Source: CAVVST01 sp963750995 (GTDB lineage: Bacteria > Acidobacteriota > Vicinamibacteria > Vicinamibacterales > UBA2999). From it: a stretch of DNA of 64,000 nt. The notes under the pieces were generated by a model that ran no database searches, was not told the origin of the DNA, and was given only the letters and a program-made list of their open reading frames with translations. A program made the translations under genes and the position numbers. This document shows, in pieces, positions 1-12,241 of this stretch (its first letter is position 1; every line of letters begins with the position of its first letter). The DNA is taken from positions 1,240,001-1,304,000 of the forward strand of contig CAVVST010000005.1 of the NCBI GenBank assembly GCA_963750995.1. The letters are read 5' to 3'.

Positions 1-2359
1 CCCGGCCGCGGCCCGCCGCATGGCGTCGGCTGCCTGCTGCATCTGCCGCGCGGCTTCCTGCAGGTCAGGACGATTCTCTTCACGCGCGAGGCGCTCGAGG
101 CGCCGGGCGGCTTCTTCCGCCTGCTCCGCCAGCGCGCGCTGCTGCGCGGCGCCGCCCGAGCTGCTGCTGCCGCCCTGTTCCAGCGAGCGCAGACGCTGCC
201 GCGCGGCCTCCTGTTCCTGCCGCCGCGCCAACTCCTTCAGCTTTTCGAGCAGCTCGTCGACTTCGCGGTCGCCGCTCTGCTGCTGCGCCTGGCTGGCGGT
301 CTCGTAGCGATTGGCCATCTTCTCGAGCTCCTGCTCGAAAATTTCGGCCAGCTCCTGCTGCTGCGCGCTGCCGCCGCCGCCGCCGCCGCCCCCCTGCTGC
401 TGCTGAACGCTGATCTGCTGCTCGTATTCCTCTTCAGCCTTCTGCAGGATCTGCAGCGCCTTGTGTTCGGGCGGCAGCGCGCCGTCGGGGCTGACGGCTG
501 CGAGCTTGGTTTCCGCTTCCTTCATCGCCGCGACCGCCTGCGGCAGCAGCTCGGCGATCTTTTCGAATGCCGGGTCGCGCTGCACCAGCTGGCTGTTCAT
601 GCGCGTGAGGAGCCCTTCGACCTGTTCGCGAAGCCGGGACTGCGACAGGCCCACGACCGTGGAGCTCTCGCGCAGCTTCGCCGCCGTATTCTTCCTGCGA
701 TCGCGCTGCACGTTGAAGGTCGCCGAAATGATCTGGCGCTGCTGTTCCGACAGCGCCTCCACCTGGCCACCGCCGCCGCCGCCCCCGCCGCCGCCACCGC
801 CGGCCCCGGACTGCGCCTGGCGGAAGTCGCGGCTGAACGGACGGACGCGCACGAAGTAGAGATCGCTCTCCGCGGACTGATTCTGTCCGCCCGAGTTGTC
901 GAGCGCGCGGGCGTAGTACGAGCACCGCATCGCCAGGTTCAACGCCCAGCTCCTCGAGATAGAAGGTATGGCCGGCCGTCACCTCAGGCAGCCGGTTGCG
1001 TCCGCCAAACAGCTTGACCGTCTTTTCCGCGCCGCCATTCACCGAGTAGACCAGTTCGAGATCGCGCACGCCGAAGTCGTCTTCGGCCTGCGCCTCGACG
1101 TACACCTCTTCGATCGCGGACGCCGAGGTGTCGCGGCCCGGCTTGGCGAACGAGACGCTGGGCGCCTGGTCAGTGAGCACGTCGATCGTGTACTGCGGTG
1201 ACGCCGCCGTCCGCTCGCCCGAGGGCGCATTCAGCTCGACGCGGTAGAACCCGTCGGCGTTGGCCGTAAACGCCGCGGTCAGCGAACCATCGGCCTGCGC
1301 GGTGAGCGCGGCCGAATCCTTGTCGTTCAGCGCCACACGTCCGCCGTCCGTCTTCATCGTCGGGATCACCCGCAGGCGTACCTCGGTCCCCTTCAGCACC
1401 GCGATGTCGCCGCCGTCCTCAATCTTCTGCGGTTCGAGCCCGGTGTATGCCGGGAAGTGATATTCCAGTTCCAGGCGCTCAACGTAAGGCACGTCCACGA
1501 CGGTCAGCTTGTAGACCGCCGAGCGAACGTTGTCGGCTTCGACGAAGTATTCGAGGGGCGCGCCGACGTCAAAGAGGATCCCCTCGTATTTCCCGTCGTC
1601 GCCGCGCACCAGCGACAGCGCCTCGAACGTGCCGGTCTCTGTCCGCTTGACCATCAGCGAGGCATCCTCGGCGTCGAACCCGGCGAGCGTCGCGGTAACC
1701 GTCTGGTCAGCACCCTTGGGCACGTTGGCGTTGCCGGGCTGCACTTCGATGCGGTACGGCGCTGCCGCCTCGACGCTCCGCTGCACGAGCAGGATTGCCG
1801 ACAGCGCGTTCCGCACGAACGCGGGACCGAGCGTCACAATCAGCGCGGCGACAACCGCCAGGCCGGCCAGCGTCACGCCCCAGCGGCGAAGCGGTTCCTC
1901 TTCGACGCGGCGCGCGGCGTTGGTGGACGCGCAGGCCTCCAGGGCCTGTTCGACCAGGCGCCGAATCAGGACCGCCGACTCAGAACCGGTGCCCTGGCGG
2001 CTAGCTTCCACAGCACTGACGAGCGTGGCCTGCAGCGACGGCTCGTGTTCCTCGAGGTACAGCGCCACCTGTTCGTCGGTGACCTGGCGGCGAAGCGGCC
2101 GCACCAGGAAGTAATAGATGGAAGCCAGCATCGCCGCGGCGAGCAGCACGCGTGCGCCGATGATGGAAACGGGGGTGAACCGCGCCCATTCCATGGCGTA
2201 CGCGGCGAGGAGGAACAACGCCACCGAAATGCCGGCGGCCCATGCAACCCCGCGCAGGGCGAGCTTCATGCGCCAGCGCGCACGTACCTCGTTGATGACC
2301 TGGTGAAGGTGGGTCGGCGGGGTTGAGCGGCGTCGCAGGTACTCGGTGTACTCCAGCAT
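1..2359 (-). CDS. DUF4175-like membrane protein with coiled-coil C-terminal half (partial, frame break)
   Basis: The gene starts at the ATG at 2359 and runs off the left edge. The N-terminus has two membrane helices (about residues 37-57 and 65-86) and a third near 163-183, followed by a large soluble region. After the frame break it becomes a Glu/Gln-rich, probably coiled-coil region with two poly-Gly tracts (encoded near 766-800 and 370-395). A one-base insertion near 922 breaks the frame: the text reads GDAV, then must shift to continue SYYARALDN. Open reading frame then continues to base 1. It is the last visible gene of a vWA/MoxR operon, 7 bp after the BatA-like gene. The DUF4175 assignment rests on architecture and context only. 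The molecular function is unknown. Confidence 0.7.
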
Positions 2360-2395
2360 GATGCCCTCAGAATACGCCCATCTCTGGGCCCGGGA

Positions 2396-4433
2396 TTAAG
2401 ATTTCGACAGCCGGTTCGATATCAACGTATCTGCGCCAAGGACCAGGATCCCGAGGCACAGCAAATACCACCACAGCCTTTGCGAGCGCTCCTGGGCATC
2501 GGGCGGGAGCGGCACGCCGGCCGCCGTCCCCGGCCCGCCACCGTCGGTGTTCACGGCGGCGGCGACGATTTCCTTGGGGTCCATCGTGGTCAGGTCCGAC
2601 TCTGCGGAATCCACGTTGCTGGCCACCACCGCGGCCACGCCTTCGCCGGCCCGCGTGCGCAGCTCGTAGAAGCCCTGCTCGGTCAGTTCGAGCACTTCCC
2701 CGCCCTCGTCGTCCACCGGCACCTGGCGCCCGGACGGCGTGATCACGACGCCGTTCAGCGGCTGCGCGCCGGAAGCCCCGAACGACGCATCGAGCACCTG
2801 GCCGACGGTCGACCAGGGCGCGGGCTCGGCGTACGCCGACAGGTGGCGCACGGCGCGGTGCACAAACGGCAGAAACACCGGCTTCAAGCGGGAAGTCGCT
2901 CCACGCCAGGTCGAGCGACGACGTCCAGAGCAGGACGCGGCCGGTGCCGGTGCGGCGTTCGAGCAGCGCGGGCGCGCCGGCGTCGAAGCGGGCAAGAATC
3001 TGCGCCATCGGCGACGGTGCCACGCCGCGATAGCCGTAGATGCGTGCGCCGGCAAAGTCGCCGCTGCGGGGCGCGCGGAACGGCTCGAACACGGGATGGC
3101 CGTACTCGAGCGCGCCGATCCGCGCCGCGTCGCCGCGCGTTCTGTCGACAGGGGCCTGCAGCGCGGCGGGCAGGATATCGACCTCCTGCGGCCACGATGC
3201 CCGTGGGCCGAGCGCGACGAGCAGGCCGCCACCCATTTCAACGAACCGCGCGAGCCGGCGGCCGAGCGCGGCGGGCACCGCGACGTCGTTGAGGACGACC
3301 GTGGACGCACGGCGCAGATCGTCGTCCGACACGGCGTCCGGTTGCTTCACCGTCGTCTCGAAGCGCGGCGTATCGCCAATGGCCAGCGCGCGCGTCAGGT
3401 ACAGCGCCGCGCTGCCCGTGCCGCCTCGATCGACCACGATCACGCGCAGCGGCTGTACCGGTGAGATCACGAAGTTGAACACGTTGTCCGCCGCCAGCGC
3501 ATCAGTCCCGGCACGCACCGTGCCACGCATGCTGGCGGCGCCGACGGTGACCGGATCGAACGTGATCGACGCGGAGCCGGACGCTTCGACGGCGAGCGGC
3601 TGCGTCTGCACCGGCCGGCCGCCCATCTCGAGCGACAACTGGCCGCCGGTCAGCGACCGCATGCTGCGATTGACGACCACCGCGGTCACCGCCACCCGCT
3701 CCTGGTTCGAGAACGTCGATCGGGCGAACGACACCGCCGTCACCGATACGTTCGGCGCATCCTCATTGCCGCCGATCGTGACCGGCGTCACCGTCGCTCG
3801 CGCCGGCAGCCGCGCGCCTTCCTCGCCGCGCCAGCCGCCGCGCTGGAAGTCGCTGATCAGCACCACCTCGCGGCGCGGAAGCGGCGATTCCGCCAGGATG
3901 CTGCCGGCCACCTTGAGCGCCGGGGCGTAGCGCGTCGAACCGTCCGTGGGCTTGGCGGCAGCGACCGCCGCCGTCAGCCGCTCGCGCTCGCCCGCGGCGG
4001 TCGATCGCAGCGCGATCTCGGCGCCCGACGAAAACAGGACGACCGAGCCGCGATCCGTCGCGCCGAGGCCGTTGATCGCGCTGTAGGCCGCCGCCCGCGC
4101 GCGTTCCCAGCGATCGCCAAAACCGATGCTGTAGCTCTGATCGAGCAGGACGACCACTTCACGCGCGCCCGTGCCCGCCGGCGGCAGCTCCTGGCGCTCG
4201 AAGAACGGGCGCGCGAACGCCAGGATGATGAGCGCCAGTGCCGACAACCGGACCATCAGCAGCAGCCAGTTGTGAATGCGGCGGCGCTGGACCGACCTGT
4301 AGGGGACGCGCTGCACGAACATCAGCGACGGGAAGCGGATGATCTGCTTCTTCTCGCGCTGGATCAGATGGATCAGTACCGGAATGGCCAGTCCGGCGAG
4401 CGCAACGAAGAACAACGGGGCAATGAATGACAT
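2396..4433 (-). CDS. BatA-like membrane protein with vWA domain (frame break)
   Basis: Residues 1-90 match the aerotolerance-regulator N-terminal (BatA) pattern: a helix at the start (FIAPLFFVALAGLAIPVLIHL), a basic loop and a second helix (LALIILAFARPFF). A von Willebrand A domain follows, with the MIDAS-type start LLDQSYSIG. A later region resembles a GATase-like fold, and a C-terminal helix (YLLCLGILVLGADTL) precedes the end. A one-base insertion near 2886 breaks the frame: SDFPL must continue as KPVFLPFVHRA, which gives the natural stop at 2396. The gene lies between DUF58 and DUF4175-like genes, as in Bat-type clusters. Family role: a membrane-anchored metal-binding adhesion domain that works with MoxR ATPases. 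The exact substrate is unknown. Confidence 0.8.
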
Positions 4434-4456
4434 GGCTACCAGCTACTGACTACAGG

Positions 4457-5387
4457 CTAACGCAGCCGCATCTTCTTCTCGCGGCTGCTCAGATACTTAT
4501 ACAGCGCGTGGTCGAGCGGTTTCGACGTGTCGAGCAGCGTGTAATCGACGCGCACCTCGGAAAACCGCTGACTGCAGCGCGCCGATGTGGGCGTTGACGA
4601 GCGAGACGTACTCCTTGCGCATCGCCTCGGGCACGACCGGCATCTGCTCGCCGCTCTCGAGATCCTCGAAGGCCTGGGCATCGGTGAACCCGAATTCCAG
4701 CTCCGCCGGGTCGAGGACGTGGAACACAACCAGATCGTTGCCGCGGAAGCGCAGCGGCGTGACCGCGTCGACGATCTCCTCGGGATCCTCGTAAAAGTCG
4801 GAGATGACGACCAGCACGCCGCGACGGCCGAAATGCTCGGCCACCTTGTGGAGCGGCCCGCGCATGTGCCCGCCGGGACGCCCCGGCTTGAGGCGATCCA
4901 GCACGTGCAGCACCGTGTCCATGTGCTTCGCCGACGGCGGCACGTGTTCGACGACCTCGCTGTCGAAGGCGACAAATCCCACACGGTCGCGCTGGTGATG
5001 CACGAGGTTGGTCAGGCACGCCGTGAGGATGCGCGCGTAATCCAGCTTGGTGATGCCGCGGCTGCCGTAGTCCATCGACTTCGACACGTCGAGCAGCACC
5101 GAGAAGTTCATGTTGGTCTCGGCTTCGTATTCCTTGATGTAGTAACGGTCGGTGCGCGCCCACAGACGCCAGTCCATGCGGCGGATGTCGTCGCCCGGCA
5201 CGTAGCCGCGGTGTTCGGCGAAATCCACCGACGCGCCGAAGTAAGGCGCCTTGTGCAGGCCGTTGATGAAGCCGTCGCACACCGCGCGCGCGACCAGATC
5301 CAGGTTCCCGATGCGCGCGAGCACAGCGGGATCCATGAAACGCGCGCCGGGAATGGCAGTCGGGGTGTGGCCGCCCAGCAAGCTCAT
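4457..5387 (-). CDS. DUF58 domain protein (vWA-like partner of MoxR; frame break)
   Basis: About 310 residues when the frame is closed. The DUF58 signature GDDIRRMDWRLWART lies near residue 80, and a vWA-type strand with LLDVSKSMDYG follows near 115, keeping the DxSxS metal site. There are no membrane helices, so it is probably cytosolic. A one-base insertion near 4575 breaks the frame: the region after IGALQ must shift to reach RFSEVRVDYTLLDTSKPLDHALYKYLSSR and the stop at 4457. The start at 5387 lies 9 bp after the MoxR gene, in the standard MoxR-DUF58 order. Such pairs are thought to assemble or mature other complexes. The target here is not evident. Confidence 0.88.
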
Positions 5388-5396
5388 GACATGAAC

Positions 5397-6448
<1,052 letters not shown>

Positions 6449-6452
<4 letters not shown>

Positions 6453-7381
6453 GGCTTGGCGTCTCCCTCGAGAGTGCGGATTTCACGCGTCTTCATCGCC
6501 AGGTCGGTGACCAGGCGTTCGAGCTCGCTGGTGTACTTCGCCGGCGGCAGACTGTCCTTCAGCAGCCGGAGCGCTTCGACGCGGCGCTCGATGTCGCGCC
6601 GTTCGAGTATCAACGCGCGCAGCTTCGGATCGGCCGGCAGCGGCGCCGCGTCAGCCGCCGACCCGAGCGACAGTGCGGCAGCCACCTTGCCTTCGGCGCC
6701 GCTCGGCGTCGGGTCCTGGCTGCCCTTCTTGTCGCCGTTGTCGTCGAGCGTGGCGTGCTCGGTGGCGAGCAGCCCCTCCCGCTCGTACGCGCGCGTCACT
6801 TCGCCCTTGGCGTACAGAAACGCCTCGAGCATGCTCACGCGCTTGTTCTTGTCCGCGTCCGCCGCCTCGGAGGAGAACGCCTCCACGAAGTAGCCGCCGA
6901 AGAGCGTGGTGTACTGCTCCGCGCCGCTCCGTGTCGCGGTGATGATCGTGCGGCCCGGGCCGGACAGATTCTCGACAAACGGGCCGCTCGAGCTGGCGGT
7001 GTTGACGAACACGACGTTGCGGGACGGCACCTTGCGCAACAGCGTGTTGAACTCCGCGGCCGTGATATCGGGCCCAGGCAGGTTGAACCGCGCCGCGGTC
7101 CCGTCGTAGTTCCCGTGGCCCAGCAGCACGACGTACACCACGTCGTCGGGCCCGGCGGCCTTGGCCAGCGCCGCAAAGGTCTGGGTGATCTGTTCCTTGG
7201 TTGCCGGCCCGCTCACCCGCGCGCCGCCGATCTTCGCGTCGCCCAGGTAGGTGACCTGGCCGGACTCGATGCCGACCTTCTCCGAAGAGTCGACGAGCGC
7301 CGTCCCCCACTTGTGAAACAGCGCGCCGTGCTCAGGGTCGCCCGCGAGGCCGACAACGACGAGCAGAAAGGCCTTGAGCAT
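6449..7381 (-). CDS. Caspase/legumain-like (C13-type) fold protein lacking the catalytic cysteine
   Basis: About 310 residues. The start is placed at the ATG at 7381 because it overlaps the upstream stop as TGATG and begins a signal-like helix (LKAFLLVVVGLAG). The caspase-hemoglobinase layout is visible: a strand ending VVYVVLLGHGNYDG gives the histidine-glycine site, then VVFVNTASSSGPF sits where C13 peptidases carry EACxSG. Alanine is at the expected cysteine position, so proteolysis is unlikely. The C-terminal third is basic/acidic and helical (ERRDIERRVEALRLL), possibly a coiled coil. It lies between a vWA gene and MoxR, so a non-enzymatic or scaffold role in that system is plausible. The family assignment is by motif only. 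Confidence 0.65.
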
Positions 7382-9669
7382 CAGGACAAACCTACTGCCC
7401 GCCGGTAGCCCCACTCGGCGCAGACGATACCCATCAGCGCGAGGAGGATGATGGGCATGTTCCACAGCTCACGCTCTTCGACGGATGTCACGCCGCGACC
7501 CGCGTAGCGGACGTCTTCGGCCATGCCTGCCGTCGTCTCCGGCGTGTAGAAGCGGCCGCCGGTCTCCTCGGCGATCCGCCGGAGCGGTCCTTCGTGCATC
7601 GTCGGGTCGAAGAACTCCGCGTCGCTCGGGCCCGCGCGCATGAACGCCACGCCACTGCCGATGATCGACGAACCGCGTGACGAATCGATGGCAACCTCGT
7701 AGGCGCCGGCGTCGGCGCTGACGAATGTGCCGCGGTACAAGCCGTCGCGCTCGCCGGTCCATTCGAGCGGCACGTCCCTCGTCCCCCCGTTCGGCAGGGT
7801 CACGCGGGCCGTCACGCTGGCGTCGTTGAGCTCGACATAGGTCTTGTCCATGACCGTCGCTTCGACGGTTACCGCCTCGCCCGGCTCAACCCGCTCCTGG
7901 GTCGTTCGCGCTTCGACGACGCCGGGGACGCCATCGACGAGCCACCGCAGCATCTGCCGCCAGTAGTTCTCGTGGGTCTGATCGTCGAGCGCGATGCTGG
8001 CGTGCATCTGCCACTGCCAGGTGTCCTGGAGGGTCAGGGCCACCGCCTTGCCTCGCCCGTACTGATGCCAGGTGAGCACCGGCTGAGAACGCCCGCGTTC
8101 GTCGGTGCCGGTCAGCAGCACGGTCGCGGCCGGCTTGGGCAGCAGCGGCGCGTTGACGCTCGTCGCCTGCGGCAGGTCGCGCCACCGAGCGGCGGACGCT
8201 GCTTCGCTGGCGGCAATCTGCGTCGAGGCGTGCGTCTGCCCGGCGCGCGTCGGCAGGATCTGCAGACGCGAGAGGTCGGCCGGATCGGACGCGCGGGTCG
8301 CCGGGTCGATCGCCAGCGGCAGCGCGTCGGCTATCGGCGTGCCGCCGTAGCCGCCTTCGGCAAACGATCGCGCGCCGCCAAGCATCATCAGCCCGCCGCC
8401 GCGGCGGTCGACGAAGTCGGCGATCATCTGGAGCTGATCGCCCGTGAAGGCCGCGGCCTCAATACTGCCGAGGATCAGTCCCTTGTAGGAAAAGAGCTCT
8501 TCGCGCGTTTTCGGGAACCCGCCTTCCAGCTCTTCCGCGCCTTCGACGCCGAGACGCATGAACTTGTTGTCGGCGGTCCGCTGCAACGAAACGACCGACA
8601 AGTTCTTGTCGTCGGCAACGGCGCGGCGGATGAACTTCATCTCGAAGCGCGGTTCGCCTTCGAAGTAGAGGATGCGCTCGCGCGTGTCGCGAACCTGGAT
8701 CAACGTTTCGCGGACGTTGTTCTGGGTCACGATTTCGTCCGGGAGCGGCGCGACGCGGAACTTGAACAGGCGCGGCCCTGCTTCGGAAGCGGCGGCGCGC
8801 ACACGCGCCGTGGCGGGGCTGCCGTCCGCCGGCAGACGGACCTGTTCGGAGCCAACGATCCGTCCCTCGTCTTCCACGTCGACGGTGACGGTGCGGCCTG
8901 CATAACCCGTCTGTGTAACAACCACGTCAACGATGAGCGACGCGTCCTTCAGGACGCTGCGCGGCGTGCTTACCCGGTCAATCTGGATGTCGCGCGGGAG
9001 CTGCGGGCTGCCAACGCCTACCGTATAAACGGGAAGCTTCTCCGCCTTCATCCCGAGCAGCGCATCCGCCAGCGACGTGTCGCTGGTATCGGCGCCGTCC
9101 GACACCAGGACGACGCCCGACACCGGGAGACCTGCGAGTTCCTCGCGAGCGCCGTCGAGTGCACGGCCGAGCCGCGTCTGCGAGCCGTTGAACGTCAGGT
9201 CGTTGGCGGATTCGAGGCGGCCGGCGGTGGACGAGAAGCGGAAGACGCGGACGAGAAAGCGGTCCGACAGCGCCTTCATGATCGGGCTCTCGGCGGCACT
9301 GAAGGACTGTTTGACGAACTCGCCGCGCGCCTGGCCGCCCCAATCCGGAATCTGCATGCTCCGGGAGTCGTCCAACAGCACCGCCACGACGTTCTGCTGC
9401 GGCACCGCGGCGCGGACGATCAGCGTTGGACGGAACAGGCAGAAGAGGACGAGCGCCAGCGCCGCCATGCGCAGGACGGTCAGCACGACGCGATCGCGCA
9501 TCCGTCCCTTGCCGCGGACACCCCGGTAGGTGACGGCGGCCGCCACCATGACAGCGCCCGCCAGCACCGCGGCGACCAACGAGCCAGTGGTGATGTCGAA
9601 GCGGAACTCGCCCTGCTGGAAGACGATCGGCCGGTAGCTGAAGAGTGTCTGAAAAATGGCGTCAAACAC
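7381..9669 (-). CDS. vWA-domain membrane protein with glutamine amidotransferase-like domain
   Basis: 762 residues, intact. Two N-terminal helices (about residues 30-50 and 64-82) precede a vWA domain that opens with AVLLDDSRSMQIPDWG and contains SGVVLVSDGADTSDTSL. Near residue 385 comes a GATase1-like segment (KGLILGSIEAAAF, then VDRRGGGLMMLGGARSF), with no obvious catalytic Cys-His pair. A beta-sandwich region (about 560-690) and a final transmembrane helix (IILLALMGIVCAEWGY) end the protein. It heads the tightly packed run of vWA, C13-like, MoxR, DUF58 and BatA genes. Proteins of this layout are common in Bat-like clusters and probably expose the vWA domain on the membrane. The ligand is unknown. 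Confidence 0.85.
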   Translation of the reverse strand: MFDAIFQTLFSYRPIVFQQGEFRFDITTGSLVAAVLAGAVMVAAAVTYRGVRGKGRMRDRVVLTVLRMAALALVLFCLFRPTLIVRAAVPQQNVVAVLLDDSRSMQIPDWGGQARGEFVKQSFSAAESPIMKALSDRFLVRVFRFSSTAGRLESANDLTFNGSQTRLGRALDGAREELAGLPVSGVVLVSDGADTSDTSLADALLGMKAEKLPVYTVGVGSPQLPRDIQIDRVSTPRSVLKDASLIVDVVVTQTGYAGRTVTVDVEDEGRIVGSEQVRLPADGSPATARVRAAASEAGPRLFKFRVAPLPDEIVTQNNVRETLIQVRDTRERILYFEGEPRFEMKFIRRAVADDKNLSVVSLQRTADNKFMRLGVEGAEELEGGFPKTREELFSYKGLILGSIEAAAFTGDQLQMIADFVDRRGGGLMMLGGARSFAEGGYGGTPIADALPLAIDPATRASDPADLSRLQILPTRAGQTHASTQIAASEAASAARWRDLPQATSVNAPLLPKPAATVLLTGTDERGRSQPVLTWHQYGRGKAVALTLQDTWQWQMHASIALDDQTHENYWRQMLRWLVDGVPGVVEARTTQERVEPGEAVTVEATVMDKTYVELNDASVTARVTLPNGGTRDVPLEWTGERDGLYRGTFVSADAGAYEVAIDSSRGSSIIGSGVAFMRAGPSDAEFFDPTMHEGPLRRIAEETGGRFYTPETTAGMAEDVRYAGRGVTSVEERELWNMPIILLALMGIVCAEWGYRRAVGLS

Positions 9670-9746
9670 GGGTGTCTCCGTCTCGCCGAGGCGTGAGCCA
9701 GGGCGGACACTACATAAGCGGGCCGCGGTGAGGGGCGATCATACCC

Positions 9747-10878
9747 CTAGATCAACCACCCGGCGAGCCCCACGCCCATCGCCACAGCCACAAGCCGCGC
9801 GACCCGCGGACGCTGGTGTTTGAGCCCATTCCACTGCCAGGCCAACCCGATCATTGGTAGGACGACCGCCACCACGGCAAGGACGGTCGCGCCGGGACCG
9901 AGCGCTTCACCATAGAACCGATAGAGGCCCGCGTTCCAGATCGAACCGTACACGATACAGAGGTGTACGAAGTAGATGACCAGCGACTCCTGGGCGACAG
10001 CACCAAACACATGAGGTAACTGGTCGATGCGATCGCTGGCATAGGCGACCAGGCCGAGGATGATGAGGCAGACCCCCGTGCGCTGCAGGACCTGCCCGGG
10101 CACCCAGCTGAAGTCGTCCACACCTGCTGACGGCGGCGTCCCGCCCATGTTGTACGCGAGCAGGGTCAGCACGACGCCCGGCAGCAGCATGCCCCAGGTG
10201 GCGAACGCGCCTAGATTCGCCGCGCCCCACCGCGCGTAGATCTGTCCCGCCCCGGCCCCGATCAGGACGAAGCCCGCCCACGGGAAAAGCGGAAACTGCG
10301 ACCCGGTGCCTGGTGACAGGTAGGACGCGAGGCCGAGTGGCAGCGTCCCGGTCCAGTCCGTCCGCCACGTCGCCGGGGCGGCGCCAATCAGAAACGCGGC
10401 GAGGATGAATGCCGACGCCATGAACACGCGGCGTGACCGCGTGGCCAGGACGAGCAGTTGGACGACCACGAACGTCACGCCAATCAACTGCAGCACGTCG
10501 ACGGCGAGAAACGCCCGCCACTGCTGCTCGGTGGCGTCCGCGAGCATCGAGAAACGCGGCACCGGGAAATGAAGGGCATATCCGAGCAGGATGAAGAGGC
10601 CGAAACGCCGAAGGCGCTTGACGAGCGACATTGACGGCCGGATGTGCGACGCCCAGTGGCGGGTAGTGGCAATGCTGAACGCAAATCCCGAGAGCAGCAG
10701 GAACAGCGCCGAGGTCAGGCCGCGCTGAAACTCCCATGCATGCACCCATCCACCGGTGCGGTAATTGCTGGCGAGCAGCGCGCTCGAGGTGTGCCCGGCG
10801 ACCATCAGGACGACGGCGAGCGCGCGGGCGAGATCGATGAAGATGACGCGATGGGCAGTACCGAACTCTGTCGTTCAC
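9747..10878 (-). CDS. DUF1624/heparan-alpha-glucosaminide acetyltransferase-like membrane acyltransferase
   Basis: About ten hydrophobic helices over 360 residues. The N-terminal family signature is seen as RVIFIDLARALAVVLMVAGHT; it matches the IDxxRGxxxxxMxxxH pattern of DUF1624 proteins, which move acyl groups across membranes onto sugars. The frame containing that signature has no ATG before an upstream stop. The GTG at 10878 (VNDRVRYCPS) leads into it if one extra base near 10850 is ignored. The first in-frame ATG (10805) would delete half the signature. The gene sits between the vWA operon and DUF4159, in the same direction. The acceptor sugar is unknown. Confidence 0.75.
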
Positions 10879-10906
10879 GCCGGAAAAGTGAACGGGGTCT
10901 TCACGT

Positions 10907-11770
10907 TCAGTGGGTCATCGCGTACAGGAGTACGTCGATACCGAGCGCGTAGCCGTGCGGCGAGAACTGGTAGAAGAAGCCCGGATCCTCACCTTCGCGC
11001 TCCCACGAATCGGCGATGTCGGTGTTATGAGTCATCACCACCATGATCCGGCCGCGTGTATCGCGGATCGCGCGAAAATGAACGTCGCGGCTGTCATCCC
11101 CGCGCTCTGACGTCTCGCGGCCCCGCGATCGCCGCCAGAAGCCGATGTTCGTAATCTGCGGCACCTCGGTCACGACGAACTGGCTGCTGAAGATCGGATC
11201 CGTGAGTGGCACGTCCTCGATCGGATATTCCGACGGCGGCAGCACCTTCGCGAGCTCGCGAGTCCACTGCTGCCACGCCGCCGTGCCCCAGAAGTCGTCC
11301 ACCCAGAGGAAGCCGCCCTTCAACAGATACAGCCGCAGCTTCTCGGCTTCCGCATCGCTGAGCCCAATCGTCCCGACATCCGATGCCATCGTCAGCGGAC
11401 ATTCGAACAACGCATCGTCTGTGAGCCTGACGACGTAGTGCGTGGGCTGGCGTTCGCCCTCGAAGGAGACCGGGGTTTTGGTGAGCTCCGAGAGGCGGAT
11501 CATCAGGTTGATCTCGCCGTAGGGATAGTCGGTGCGCCATCCGCCACCCGAGGGTTCGCGCCTGACGCTGGTGTAGAGGAGGCGGCAGAAGGAAAAGGCG
11601 CGGTCCTTGCGCAGCGCGGGCGGGAAGCGCGGACCCATGTTGCTGTCGCCGCGGAACCCGAAGTCGAACTGGGCGTACGCCGCCCCGGCTGACAACAGCA
11701 GCACGCACACGACGACGGGCAGCCGGAGACCGCGAGGCGTCCGGCGCTCCACCTCAGCCAAGAAATGCAA
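10907..11770 (-). CDS. DUF4159 domain secreted protein
   Basis: 287 residues. A hydrophobic signal segment (LPVVVCVLLLSAGAAYA, ending AYAQ) is followed by the DUF4159 region, including WRTDYPYGEINLMIRLSELT, the run LRLYLLKGGFLWVDDFWG and the end YALGIDVLLYAMTH. DUF4159 proteins resemble a GATase-like fold without catalytic residues and are regular companions of MoxR/DUF58/vWA genes, which agrees with the cluster just downstream. The ATG at 11770 overlaps the upstream DUF1761 gene by 17 bp. A GTG a few codons in is an alternative start. Predicted periplasmic or lipid-facing; no enzymatic role is known. Confidence 0.88.
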   Translation of the reverse strand: MHFLAEVERRTPRGLRLPVVVCVLLLSAGAAYAQFDFGFRGDSNMGPRFPPALRKDRAFSFCRLLYTSVRREPSGGGWRTDYPYGEINLMIRLSELTKTPVSFEGERQPTHYVVRLTDDALFECPLTMASDVGTIGLSDAEAEKLRLYLLKGGFLWVDDFWGTAAWQQWTRELAKVLPPSEYPIEDVPLTDPIFSSQFVVTEVPQITNIGFWRRSRGRETSERGDDSRDVHFRAIRDTRGRIMVVMTHNTDIADSWEREGEDPGFFYQFSPHGYALGIDVLLYAMTH

Positions 11771-12152
11771 ACGCCACCCCGATCAGCGTGAACCTCACAG
11801 CATGATATCCGGCGTTGATGGCAATGAGCGCCGCCGGGCGGCCTTCGAAAAGATAGTTCGTCGCGAGCGCCGTGGCGACCCAGCACACTCCCGCCGCGGC
11901 GCCGCAGGCGATTGCGAACGTGCGGCCTGGATTTGGTCCCACGTAGAGGCCGAACACGTAAGACGCAATGAATCCCAGCACAAAGGTGAGCCCGTAGGCC
12001 ACCGCGGGATTGAAATCGCGCCGCGCCTGCTCCCTGGAGATGCCGACGAGCGCCGTCCAGCGCGCGCCAAACAGCGGCCCGTACCAGAGGGCGCCAAGGA
12101 TGAACCCCAGGATGGTCGCCACGAGCGTGGCCACAAGCGACACCGCAGGCAT
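11754..12152 (-). CDS. DUF1761 family membrane protein
   Basis: 132 residues with four membrane helices. The family signature LGALWYGPLFGARWTAL follows the first helix, then LTFVLGFIASYVFGLYVG and the closing helix ending AFAFLG. The ATG at 12152 is chosen over an upstream one at 12203 because a full Shine-Dalgarno sequence AGGAGG lies five bases before it, and the helix starts immediately after (MPAVSLVATLVATILGF). It is transcribed with the DUF4159 gene, which it overlaps. It is divergent from the M49 peptidase gene, leaving about 90 bp for both promoters. Function unknown. Confidence 0.88.
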   Translation of the reverse strand: MPAVSLVATLVATILGFILGALWYGPLFGARWTALVGISREQARRDFNPAVAYGLTFVLGFIASYVFGLYVGPNPGRTFAIACGAAAGVCWVATALATNYLFEGRPAALIAINAGYHAVRFTLIGVAFAFLG

Positions 12153-12241
12153 CTTGCCTCCTCTCGCGGATGCTAGCACAGCGGTTTTGCGGGACCGGCG
12201 CACGACCGCGATCGCGCCGCGAGGTTTGGTATGGTGATCGG

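Noticed and set aside
7972..9696. 574-codon plus-strand frame antisense to the vWA/GATase-like gene
   Set aside because: Composition and lack of domains mark it as a shadow of the real gene.
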